From contig JALOPK010000069.1 of NCBI GenBank assembly GCA_025453925.1, positions 1-16,550 on the forward strand: a stretch of 16,550 nt of DNA, given 5' to 3'. Shown one piece after another: positions 1 to 6,900 of this stretch. The translations under genes and the position numbers were made by a program. Each line of letters begins with the position of its first letter. Position 1 is the stretch's first letter. Under the pieces are notes generated by a model. That model was not told where the DNA came from. It ran no database searches and saw nothing but the letters and a program-made list of their open reading frames with translations. Origin of the DNA: Candidatus Eiseniibacteriota bacterium. GTDB lineage: Bacteria; JAFGKV01.

Positions 1-248
1 TCGAAGAGCGCGTGCCATGAATCCTGGTCACCCTGCAAACAGCCCCGGATAGTCTCGTGAAGATCGACGACCTGCATGCGTACCCCGAATCCCGCGCACT
101 ACACAGAGTCACACACCCAACGAACCGAGCACCAGAATGTACGCTCCCTCTCCGCGCGCGCCAAGATCCTGGGTGGGCCTCGTTGGCCCCTCGCATGCGC
201 AACTCTCGCCATACGGCATGATACCCCACTTCAGGTCTGCGATGAGTC
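1..248. other. Stretch without a supported gene
   Basis: All frames entering from the left edge close within about 60 bases, so no partial gene from outside reaches far into the window. Short open frames between about 76 and 264 look like chance frames in GC-rich DNA: they have no clear ribosome binding site and no recognisable protein features. I see no tRNA, terminator or convincing promoter here. Confidence 0.5.
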
Positions 249-407
249 ATGGAGCCTCGACTGAGGTTGACACGCCTGGTGGGCCACCACATCGTCGCGT
301 GGGCAGACAACCGGGGATTCGGGCGTTCCACTGTGCCGGTAGTCCCCGGCGACGCACTGGACTCCATTGCGTGCGAGGCAGGCGTGAGTACATCGAGGAC
401 AGAATGA
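249..407 (+). CDS. Possible small ORF (52 aa) coupled to the UPF0175-like gene
   Basis: An ATG at 249 opens a 52-codon frame ending in a TGA at 405-407. That stop overlaps the ATG of the next gene (404-406) in the classic ATGA arrangement. About 70% of its third codon positions are G or C, similar to real genes nearby, but the upstream ribosome binding site is poor. The product has no transmembrane segment or motif that I recognise; it contains the stretch GHHIVAWADNRGFG and a VVPGDALDSIA segment. I cannot assign a function. It could be a small partner of the UPF0175-like protein, the remnant of a longer gene (an in-frame TGA lies at 243-245), or a chance frame. The ATGA overlap is the main reason for listing it. 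Confidence 0.3.
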   Translation: MEPRLRLTRLVGHHIVAWADNRGFGRSTVPVVPGDALDSIACEAGVSTSRTE

Positions 408-604
408 CCAGGCGGTACTATTCGCACACCGGCTTGGAGACCTATGTGGTGCGGCTCTACAGGCGAGGAGAGCTGACGCTTCGCGAGGCGGCACGCCGGC
501 TTGGCCTTGATCTCGTGGCGACGATGGATCTCATGCTGGATCATGGTGTAAAAGGCAACCTCGACGCGTCGGACGTGGTGGAGGCCGCTGAGCGCTTCGG
601 CTGA
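404..604 (+). CDS. UPF0175-like small helix-turn-helix protein (antitoxin-like)
   Basis: This 66-residue protein starts at an ATG preceded by GAGGA (395-399). The open frame extends upstream to 137, but residues before this ATG are low-complexity Arg/Pro/Ser and look non-coding. The core, from about residue 10, reads ETYVVRLYRRGELTLREAAR followed by RLGLDLVATMDLMLDHGVKG. This matches the UPF0175 pattern of a short helix, then a helix-turn-helix of the form 'LYRxGxxSLxxAAxLxGL...', then a 'xxLLxxxGI' helix. Members of this family are often encoded beside PIN-domain toxins and are thought to act as DNA-binding antitoxins. No PIN gene follows here: the next gene, 85 bp downstream, is the Lon-like/FG-GAP membrane protein. 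It may be an orphan antitoxin, a regulator of that gene, or a solitary family member. The family call is by eye and moderately sure; the role is inference. Confidence 0.6.
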   Translation: MTRRYYSHTGLETYVVRLYRRGELTLREAARRLGLDLVATMDLMLDHGVKGNLDASDVVEAAERFG

Positions 605-689
605 ATCCTTGGGCGGTGCTGAGGCCTTTCGAGCGCCCCCAGAGAGTGCGGCACGCGAGGGTTAGAGCAACGGTCTGAGAGGAGGGGGT

Positions 690-3062
690 GTGGACGCCCA
701 ACCAGGCGGCACGCAACGGGACGAGACGCCAGCACGGATCACCGGCATCGCTGAGCTCGATCGACGGCACGGGGAGCTGGTGGCGTCGCTTCCCGTCTTG
801 GCGCCCAAGGTCGCGGCGCTCCGCCTGCTGGGGCACGCACGAGGGCTCCCCGATCTAACCTCGGCACCGCAGAGTCTGTTCTATCACCTGGACGCTTTGA
901 CCCGCATCGCGGCCTTGGTACTGGCCCCGGATCCCTTTACGTCGCATCCCGATCTCCTCGGCGATCTGTTGAGTCTGCTGGAAACTGCACCCCAGGGCCA
1001 CCCGGCGTTTCGCCGGGACGACATCTCCCAGGCGACCGCGCGCCTCGCGGCCCTGCTCGTCGTCGAGCACGCGATCCGAGGTGTCTGGGATCAGAGTCTG
1101 GCGCTGCTGGCGCGTATCTCCCACCGACTCGACTTGCCCGCCCGCTTCGCCACTGATCTCGCTGATGTTCCCCCGGATTGCCGATTCGAGGTCCTGTTCA
1201 CAAAGGTACGGTGCCTCCCGGTGTGCTCCGGGATGCACTGGCCGTATCACCTGCAGGACGGCGTGAACCTTCCGGAGGATACCCTGCTGACGGTCCTCAT
1301 TGACACCGACGCCGTTCCGCCTGCGTACCAGGAGGCCTACCTGGCGGCGCTCTCGGTGAAGGTGGAGGCCCGGAAGACGAGGACTGCGGCGCCGACGGTG
1401 ATTCGGTCCCAGGACGATCGGGGAGAGGATCTGCCTTTGGGCGAAACACTGAAGGAACTGGTTCGGGAGGCCATCGACCGCGCAATCGGGGTGCTGGGGC
1501 CATCTGCGACGGCGCGTATGGCAGGGAGGCAGCTCACGGTCGGGATTCTGCTCCGGAAGCCGGCCCCCGTCGAAGAGATTGAGGGCAGATCGCTCCTCCT
1601 GCCCCTCGTGTTGGCCCTGGCGCGACAGCTTGGCGAACAGCTCAACATGTCCGCCCGCCTTGATCCTTCGCCGTCGGCAGTCTGGACCGGCGATCTCGAC
1701 CGGCACGGGAACATCCGGTCGGTCTCCGGCATGCCGCTCAAGAGCGCACGGGTGGCGTCATCCCGTGCAGAAGCATTTGGCTTTCCTGAGGCGGATCACG
1801 GGGCGGTGACCGGGGCGCTGGCCGGTGCGAATCATGTTGTATCACTCGCGCCTCTTGCCCATGTCCTGGACGTTGACGAGGCCAAGGGATTGGCGAAGGT
1901 GACGCGTCGTCCCTGGACTGTGCGTACCGGTTTCGAGCTTCGCCGACGGGCCCGACCACTGGGCGTTGCCGGTGTGGTCGCACTGGGAATACTGCTGACA
2001 GCGCTGGGATTCGCCACGAGAAACCTCTCGTCGTGGCTCGACACGGAGGTTGCCAACGTGCGGTTGGGCCCGGGGGGCGACCGCATCGAGTTGCTCAACT
2101 CGTATCAACGTGTAGTGCACCGATTCCAGGTGGCACAGACCTCACCGAACCTGCGCCCCAGCCTCGGAGACGTGGATGGGGACGGCATAGTGGAGGTCTT
2201 CACCGGGACCGGCACTCTGGATTCCCTCCCAAGCACCGCGTTCTGCTATGACCAGCGGGGGCGCCTCATGTGGACGTTTCGCGGAGGGTTCCGCCCTGAC
2301 GAGCCGGTTCCTCCGGAGTTTGCCGAGTACGCCAACACGTTCAACATGGGGGGCGCCTACGTACGCGACGTCGATCGCGACGGGGTGGCTGATGTGTTCG
2401 TGGTCTTCAACCACAGCCCCTTCTGCGCCACCCAGATCGCCCGTCTCACTCCCGATGGTGCGTATGCCTCAAGCTTCTGGAACTGCGGCCACTGTGCCAG
2501 TACCAACGTGATCGCTCCCGACCTGACCTTCGATGACATCGATGGAGATGGATACGACGAGATTCTGGTCGCGGGAACCTCAAACGCCTGTGACAGAGCG
2601 GTGGTGATAGTGCTGGACCCGCGGAGTTTCGGTGGCCGCGGGCACGTGTGCGATGGCACCGACAGAACGCGATCGTGGCAGAGCTATATCCTGCTTGCCG
2701 ATCCCGAGGAAATCCGCCATGCCCTGCGCATGCCGCGCCTCCATGCAACCAGCATCGAGGCAAGGAACTGGAATGGGCAACGGGTGATCATGGCAGGTAT
2801 CTGGCTGGCTCTTGGCAGGCAATTCGAGGGAGCGTTCCGCTACCGGCTAGACCGGGATCTGAACGTGGTTGACTTCTACTGGTCCGACTGGTTCGTCGGT
2901 TGGGCCGATTCGGCGCGGTCGGCCGGGGCGTTGCCCGCCGATTGGAGCCTTTCCAGGTTCAGGGAACGGATGAAGCAAATCGAGGTCATCCCCGGCCCGC
3001 AATGGCTTTGGGAACCCGACCCGGAGCCCGCAACGGACCTCCCCGACGGTACGCCCTCTTGA
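690..3062 (+). CDS. Membrane protein with Lon-like cytoplasmic segment and extracytoplasmic FG-GAP/VCBS domain
   Basis: This 790-residue protein starts at a GTG preceded closely by AGGAGG (680-685). Residues 1-250 are a soluble, Leu/Ala-rich region without a motif I know, containing Cys164, Cys175 and Cys179. Residues about 251-400 resemble the S16 (Lon) proteolytic fold: an EGRSLLLP segment stands where Lon has its DGPSAG serine loop (Ser301), a TGDLDRHGNIRSVSGMPLKS stretch matches Lon's 'TGEI...G.V.PIGGLKEK' strand-turn, and Lys351 falls near the catalytic lysine. The serine loop is divergent, so activity is uncertain. Arg-rich residues 418-422 precede one transmembrane helix (about 424-442), which predicts the N-terminus inside and the C-terminus outside. 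The outer part has three calcium-loop repeats of FG-GAP/VCBS type at 494-499 (DVDGDG), 560-565 (DVDRDG) and 616-621 (DIDGDG), plus six cysteines, two of them in a CGHC. I know of no named family with this combination. A signal-transducing or regulated-proteolysis role is inference. Confidence 0.8.
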   Translation: MDAQPGGTQRDETPARITGIAELDRRHGELVASLPVLAPKVAALRLLGHARGLPDLTSAPQSLFYHLDALTRIAALVLAPDPFTSHPDLLGDLLSLLETAPQGHPAFRRDDISQATARLAALLVVEHAIRGVWDQSLALLARISHRLDLPARFATDLADVPPDCRFEVLFTKVRCLPVCSGMHWPYHLQDGVNLPEDTLLTVLIDTDAVPPAYQEAYLAALSVKVEARKTRTAAPTVIRSQDDRGEDLPLGETLKELVREAIDRAIGVLGPSATARMAGRQLTVGILLRKPAPVEEIEGRSLLLPLVLALARQLGEQLNMSARLDPSPSAVWTGDLDRHGNIRSVSGMPLKSARVASSRAEAFGFPEADHGAVTGALAGANHVVSLAPLAHVLDVDEAKGLAKVTRRPWTVRTGFELRRRARPLGVAGVVALGILLTALGFATRNLSSWLDTEVANVRLGPGGDRIELLNSYQRVVHRFQVAQTSPNLRPSLGDVDGDGIVEVFTGTGTLDSLPSTAFCYDQRGRLMWTFRGGFRPDEPVPPEFAEYANTFNMGGAYVRDVDRDGVADVFVVFNHSPFCATQIARLTPDGAYASSFWNCGHCASTNVIAPDLTFDDIDGDGYDEILVAGTSNACDRAVVIVLDPRSFGGRGHVCDGTDRTRSWQSYILLADPEEIRHALRMPRLHATSIEARNWNGQRVIMAGIWLALGRQFEGAFRYRLDRDLNVVDFYWSDWFVGWADSARSAGALPADWSLSRFRERMKQIEVIPGPQWLWEPDPEPATDLPDGTPS

Positions 3063-3329
3063 GGCCCACCGCGATCACCGCATCAGACCGATAGGGCCGG
3101 GGGCACGGGAGCGGACGCGGCCCCTTGGCCTCCGACTGTTCTCCGGATACTATTCTAATGTTAGAATAGTCGCGTACCTTGCACTGCCCGGCCCCTCCCG
3201 GCAGGAGGCGCCGAATGCCTCGCGCTGCGACCAGGCACCGCGCGCGATGCCGTCGTGCCCGCGAACTGGACACTCCCCTCGATCGTGTCCCGCCCGCCAA
3301 CGGACGAGGCAGATCTTCCGGCGCCGGTT
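3063..3329. other. Convergent intergenic region
   Basis: This gap lies between two genes whose 3' ends face each other. It contains the AT-rich palindrome listed separately, and a weak GC hairpin candidate (GGGCCG at 3094-3099 with CGGCCC at 3118-3123, 18-base loop, no T-run) that is not a convincing terminator. An aggagg at 3203-3208 is followed by an ATG at 3215. Confidence 0.5.
3149..3170. promoter_or_regulatory. Perfect AT-rich palindrome, operator-like, overlapping a -10-like hexamer
   Basis: The arms ACTATTCTAA (3149-3158) and TTAGAATAGT (3161-3170) are exact reverse complements around a 2-base centre, in otherwise GC-rich DNA. The right arm contains TAGAAT (3162-3167), a 5/6 match to the sigma-70 -10 box; the -35 position (TTCTCC at 3139-3144) is weak. 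A perfect palindrome over a -10 element is typical of a dimeric repressor operator. It is unlikely to be a terminator, because the stem is AT-rich and no T-run follows. The regulator is not identifiable from the site alone. Confidence 0.55.
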
Positions 3330-3340
3330 CTACTCGTTGA
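3215..3340 (+). CDS. Possible small Arg-rich ORF (41 aa) downstream of the palindrome
   Basis: The ATG at 3215 sits 6 bases after a good AGGAGG (3203-3208) and about 40 bases downstream of the palindrome/-10 element. The frame runs 41 codons to TGA at 3338-3340. It begins MPRAATRHRARCRRAREL and is strongly Arg-rich, with no recognisable domain. Its last codons overlap the 3' end of the sulfatase-like gene on the other strand. It could be a real small basic protein, or the start of a gene whose body was lost when the neighbouring segment joined here. A chance frame is also possible; only the promoter-RBS-ATG arrangement supports it. Confidence 0.2.
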   Translation: MPRAATRHRARCRRARELDTPLDRVPPANGRGRSSGAGSTR

Positions 3341-4646
3341 CGACATAGCCGAGGGCTTCGAGCCGCAGGTTCGTTTCAAGCTCGAGGACGGCCGGGTGTT
3401 CCTCGGGAACGGGCCGGTGAGCGTGCATCGCCAACATGATCGCGCCGAGGGAATCGGCGACTTCAGGCCTGTCCCTCGCGAGATTCTCCTTTTCCCGGGG
3501 ATCCTTCCGAAGGTGAAACAGCTCGGTGCGCACAACCTGTCCCGCCTCCTCGATCAGGGCCAGCTTCCAGTCGGCCGTTCTGATTGATTTCATCAATCCG
3601 CGGGGCCCACGGTCTTTCTGTGCCATTGAGACCCGCGCGTGCTCCCGACCGTTGCGGGAAGAGCCGCCCCGGATCAGGGGGATGAGAGTCGTTCCTTCAA
3701 AGGAATCGGGAATGCCCAATGCCGCCACATCGAGGATGGTCGGCGCGATGTCGATGCTGCGAACCTGTTCCCGCACGATTCTCCCCGCTGCCGCGGACCG
3801 AGGGAGTTTCACGATTAGGGGGACATGCAGCAGTTCATCGTACATGGTGTGCCCGTGCCACCCCATCATGCCATGCTCCCCAAACTCCTCACCGTGATCG
3901 GACGTGAATACGATGAGCGCCCGGTCGTAGACCCCCAGCGTCCGGAGCGAATCCATGAAGGTGGCGAGGGCCCTGTCCATGGAGAGGATCTCGGCATCAT
4001 ACGCCGCAACGATGTGGCGGCGATCGGTATCCGTGATGGAGCGCCTCCCCTCGTTGATGTCGGCGAGAAGGTGCTTGTTGATTCGCCCGGGCAAGGCGCC
4101 TCGGTATCTCCCGTCCAGCTTCCGCAGATATCCGGCCCGGGGATTGTATGGGGCGTGCACCTCGTATGTGTGCAGGAAGAAGAACGTGGAATCCGCGCCA
4201 TGGCGGCTGATCCACGAGAGGGTACTGTCTACCGTGGTTGAGAAGTGGTGCTCACCGACAACGACGTACCGGTCGAACCCGGCGTCGAGGCCGAACTCCG
4301 GCGCGATCTGGGCGCCGCCGTTGTAGGAGATCGTTCGATACGAGCCGCCCGCGAGCACCGCTGCCAGCGTCGTGAGGGAGGGAGCGCAACGCGTTTTCCG
4401 CCCATAGAACGCGCCGTGGTGGGCCGGATAGAGCGACGTGAGCATGGAGGCGTGCGAGGGGAGAGTGCTCGGTGCCTGGGCGGTCGCGGCGGCGAAGCGG
4501 ATGCCGTCCTTCGCCAGGTGGTCGACGCCGGGGGTCGACAGGCGGCGATACCCGTAGCAGCGCAAGTGATCGGGGCGGAGGGTGTCGATCGAGATGAGAA
4601 AGACGGGGCAGCCCGGTTCCGCAGGCCCCGGCCTCTTGCTTCGCAT
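3330..4646 (-). CDS. Sulfatase/alkaline-phosphatase-superfamily hydrolase with Thr nucleophile
   Basis: The chosen ATG (4646) gives 438 residues beginning ten residues before the conserved first strand. The frame could extend to a GTG at 4736, but none of the candidate starts has a well-placed ribosome binding site. Using numbering from 4736, the metal-binding Asp is in FLISIDTLRPDHLRCYGY (Asp51). The nucleophile segment is APSTLPSHASMLTSLYP, with Thr91 where classical sulfatases have the Cys of CxPSR. The late metal site is FTSDHGEEFGEHG (Asp280, His281). A C-terminal 'TADWKLAL...ELFHLRKDPREKENLA' stretch is typical of the family. With Thr, formylglycine cannot form, so phospho-transferase or phosphodiester/phosphatase chemistry is as likely as sulfate ester cleavage. 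No signal peptide or lipobox is visible from any start, which is unusual for this family. It lies 230 bp downstream of the ABC permease gene on the same strand and may be the last gene of that operon. Confidence 0.85.
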   Translation of the reverse strand: MRSKRPGPAEPGCPVFLISIDTLRPDHLRCYGYRRLSTPGVDHLAKDGIRFAAATAQAPSTLPSHASMLTSLYPAHHGAFYGRKTRCAPSLTTLAAVLAGGSYRTISYNGGAQIAPEFGLDAGFDRYVVVGEHHFSTTVDSTLSWISRHGADSTFFFLHTYEVHAPYNPRAGYLRKLDGRYRGALPGRINKHLLADINEGRRSITDTDRRHIVAAYDAEILSMDRALATFMDSLRTLGVYDRALIVFTSDHGEEFGEHGMMGWHGHTMYDELLHVPLIVKLPRSAAAGRIVREQVRSIDIAPTILDVAALGIPDSFEGTTLIPLIRGGSSRNGREHARVSMAQKDRGPRGLMKSIRTADWKLALIEEAGQVVRTELFHLRKDPREKENLARDRPEVADSLGAIMLAMHAHRPVPEEHPAVLELETNLRLEALGYVVNE

Positions 4647-4877
4647 TGTCCCGTGGCGTCGCACGTGGCGAGGCGCTCCCCGTCCGCCAGCGCCACAGAA
4701 CGGAGATGCACCCATCCCCACGACGGGTGCCTGCACGGGGAGTGATTATGGGTTCTCCTCGTGGCATGGGTCAAGTTCGGGGATCCCTCCGAGGGGAGTC
4801 AACACGGTTCACGGTCGCACGCTCCAGTGCCCATCGGTCAGCCGCCACGTCTTTCGCCGTCTGCCTGCGTTCGACCG

Positions 4878-5816
4878 CTACCGGCGTTCCTCGCGCCGGA
4901 ACGGAACGGTCAGGGCGGCAGGGGCGTCCATCGTGTGGCGCCGGGAGCGCCAGGCGACGAGAACGAGCACCGCGATGGTGGTCAGATATGGCAGCGTCTG
5001 AAGGAGGGGCGCCGAAACCGGGGATCCCAGGGCCTGAAAACGGAACGTCGCCGCGCCCACCAGGCCGAACAGGTAGGCGCCGAACAAGGCACGATAGGGC
5101 CGCCAGCACGAGAAGATCACCACCGCCAAGGCGATCCAGCCCCTTCCCGCCACCATGCGTTCGATCCACATCTGGTTGTAGGCGAGAGAAAGATGCGCGC
5201 CGCCGATGCCCGCCAGAATCCCCGCGAACGCCGAGGCCAGCATCCGCACCTTCACCACGGAGATGCCGTGGGCATCCGCGGCTTCGGGGTTTTCTCCCAC
5301 CGCCCGGAGCGCCAGACCCCAGGTCGTCCGCATCAGGATGAAGGCGATCGAAGGCACCAGCAGGACGCCGGCATAGGTCAGCGGGTCATGTCGGAAGAAG
5401 GCACGTCCGGCAAGCGGGATATCCGCCAGCAGCGGCACGGGAAGGGAATCGAGGCCGGGCGCGGTCTGCCCGATGAGCCGCTGCCCGAAGAACCCCGAGA
5501 TGCCGGTACCCAGCATCAGGAGGGCGAGTCCCGCCACTACCTGGTTCGCCCCCAGCAGAACCGTCACGCTCCCATGCAGGAGCCCCATGCACAGACCCGC
5601 GCCCCCGGCACAGGCCACGGCCAGGCCGGGATTCACTCCGGCATGACTCGCCGCGAATGCCGCCAGGGCGCCTACCAGCATGATGCCCTCGATCCCGAGA
5701 TTCAGCACACCGGCTCGCTCCAGGACGAGCTCTCCCAGCGCCGCCAGCAGGAGGGCGGTCCCGGCCTGGATGCCCGCAGCGATCAGGGCGGCGCACACGC
5801 CCATGGCATCAGTCAC
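4878..5816 (-). CDS. Nucleoside/purine-type ABC importer, permease 2 (NupQ-like)
   Basis: This 312-residue integral inner-membrane protein has 8-10 hydrophobic segments. The conserved start of this permease class is clear: LLLAALGELVLERAGVLNLG then IEGIMLVGALAAF, followed by GANQVVAGLALLMLGTGISG. The coupling-loop region that contacts the ATPase is about WGLALRAVGENPEAADAHGI. The first helices and length (family about 300-320) match the second, shorter permease of BMP-dependent nucleoside importers such as B. subtilis NupQ. Its ATG overlaps the stop of permease 1 by 8 bp (5809-5816), so the two are probably co-translated in equal amounts. The tail from about residue 290 is basic and should lie in the cytoplasm. 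Confidence 0.92.
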   Translation of the reverse strand: MTDAMGVCAALIAAGIQAGTALLLAALGELVLERAGVLNLGIEGIMLVGALAAFAASHAGVNPGLAVACAGGAGLCMGLLHGSVTVLLGANQVVAGLALLMLGTGISGFFGQRLIGQTAPGLDSLPVPLLADIPLAGRAFFRHDPLTYAGVLLVPSIAFILMRTTWGLALRAVGENPEAADAHGISVVKVRMLASAFAGILAGIGGAHLSLAYNQMWIERMVAGRGWIALAVVIFSCWRPYRALFGAYLFGLVGAATFRFQALGSPVSAPLLQTLPYLTTIAVLVLVAWRSRRHTMDAPAALTVPFRREERR

Positions 5817-6900
5817 CTGAGCCCTCCACAGCGGGAGACCCGGACAACTCCGGATGGCGTGCCTCGCCGTGACGGCGGCGCAGGAAGGCCTCCGCCGCGA
5901 GAGCGAGAAACAGGATCAGTCCCTGCAGGATATCGACCAAAGAGGACGGCACGCCCGCGCTCACCTGAAGCTGCTCTCCACCGGTCAACAGCATACCGAG
6001 GAACAACGCCACGGGGGGAATCGCTAACGGGTGAAGGCGTGCCAGCCACGCCACCAGAATGGCGGTGTAACCGTACCCCGGCGAGAACCGCGGCTGCAAC
6101 CGGTGGAGGACTCCCGCCATCTCGACCCCGCCGGCGAGGCCGGCCAACGCGCCGGAGATGAGCATCACCACCACGACGTCACGGCGGATTCGATACCCCG
6201 CGTACTCGGCGGCCCGCGCATTGCTCCCCGCGACCCGCACCTGGAACCCCCACCGGGTGCGCCACAGGAGCGCCCACAGCAGCACCGCGCCGATGAGCGC
6301 GATGGCGAGCCCTCCGTGCACCCGCGTGCCGGCATAGGTTGGCAGGTCGGCATCGGCGGGAAACCGGTCGGACATGGGGAATCCGAAGGTGGTCGACCCC
6401 TTCCACGGGCCGTAGCAGAGATGATCGGCGAGGAGCATGGCCAGGTAGTTCCCCATGAGCGTGACCAGAATCTCGCTGACGCCAAGAGAGGCCTTCAGTA
6501 TCCCGGGCGCCAGCGCCCAGGCTGCCCCCGCCGCGCACGCCGCGGGCAGCATGAGCATTACTCGGGGAATCCCGCACCGCGGCAGGAACAAGGCAACCCA
6601 GGCCGCCGCCAGCGCCCCCGCGTAGAGCTGCCCCTCGCCGCCGATGTTCCACAGCCGCATTCTGAAGGCGACTGCGACCGCCAGCCCCGCGAGCATGAGG
6701 GGCGTCGCCTTCACGACGCTCTCGGAGAAACCGTAGCGTGTGCCCAGCGATTCCCGGAACAACGCTGCGCAGGCTCCGGCCCCATGGATGCCGGCGGCCC
6801 CGAGCACCACGTGGCAGGCGAGCAGGACCGTGCCAACCGCGCCCGCGATCACGGCGAGATCGCGGCACGCCCGGCGCAGGATGACTGCCGCAGCGCTCAT
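5809..6900 (-). CDS. Nucleoside/purine-type ABC importer, permease 1 (NupP-like)
   Basis: This 363-residue integral membrane protein has about ten hydrophobic segments. Recognisable parts are LGTRYGFSESVVKATPLMLA, AVAFRMRLWNIGGEGQLYAGALAA, GVSEILVTLMGNYLA, and the coupling region WGFQVRVAGSNARAAEYAGY. These are characteristic of the longer permease of the BMP-family nucleoside importers. The length fits the family (about 350 residues). The start ATG overlaps the stop of the ATPase gene by 4 bp (ATGA, 6897-6900). It pairs with permease 2 to form the transmembrane channel of the importer. The substrate class is inferred from the whole cluster, not from this protein alone. Confidence 0.92.
   Translation of the reverse strand: MSAAAVILRRACRDLAVIAGAVGTVLLACHVVLGAAGIHGAGACAALFRESLGTRYGFSESVVKATPLMLAGLAVAVAFRMRLWNIGGEGQLYAGALAAAWVALFLPRCGIPRVMLMLPAACAAGAAWALAPGILKASLGVSEILVTLMGNYLAMLLADHLCYGPWKGSTTFGFPMSDRFPADADLPTYAGTRVHGGLAIALIGAVLLWALLWRTRWGFQVRVAGSNARAAEYAGYRIRRDVVVVMLISGALAGLAGGVEMAGVLHRLQPRFSPGYGYTAILVAWLARLHPLAIPPVALFLGMLLTGGEQLQVSAGVPSSLVDILQGLILFLALAAEAFLRRRHGEARHPELSGSPAVEGSGD

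Noticed and set aside
855-1706. 283-codon minus-strand open frame
   Set aside because: It is antisense to the 790-aa gene, with Arg/Gln/Gly-rich low-complexity composition.
2484-2500. CGHC as a thioredoxin/PDI active site
   Set aside because: It lies within an FG-GAP-type region with other cysteines, and no thioredoxin-fold sequence surrounds it.
3094-3123. GC stem GGGCCG/CGGCCC as a terminator for the 790-aa gene
   Set aside because: The 18-base loop and lack of a T-run make it unconvincing.
4761-6161. 466-codon plus-strand open frame over the permease genes
   Set aside because: It is antisense to two clear ABC permeases. Its product is low-complexity, rich in Arg/Gln/His/Pro, and typical of the open complementary frame of high-GC genes.
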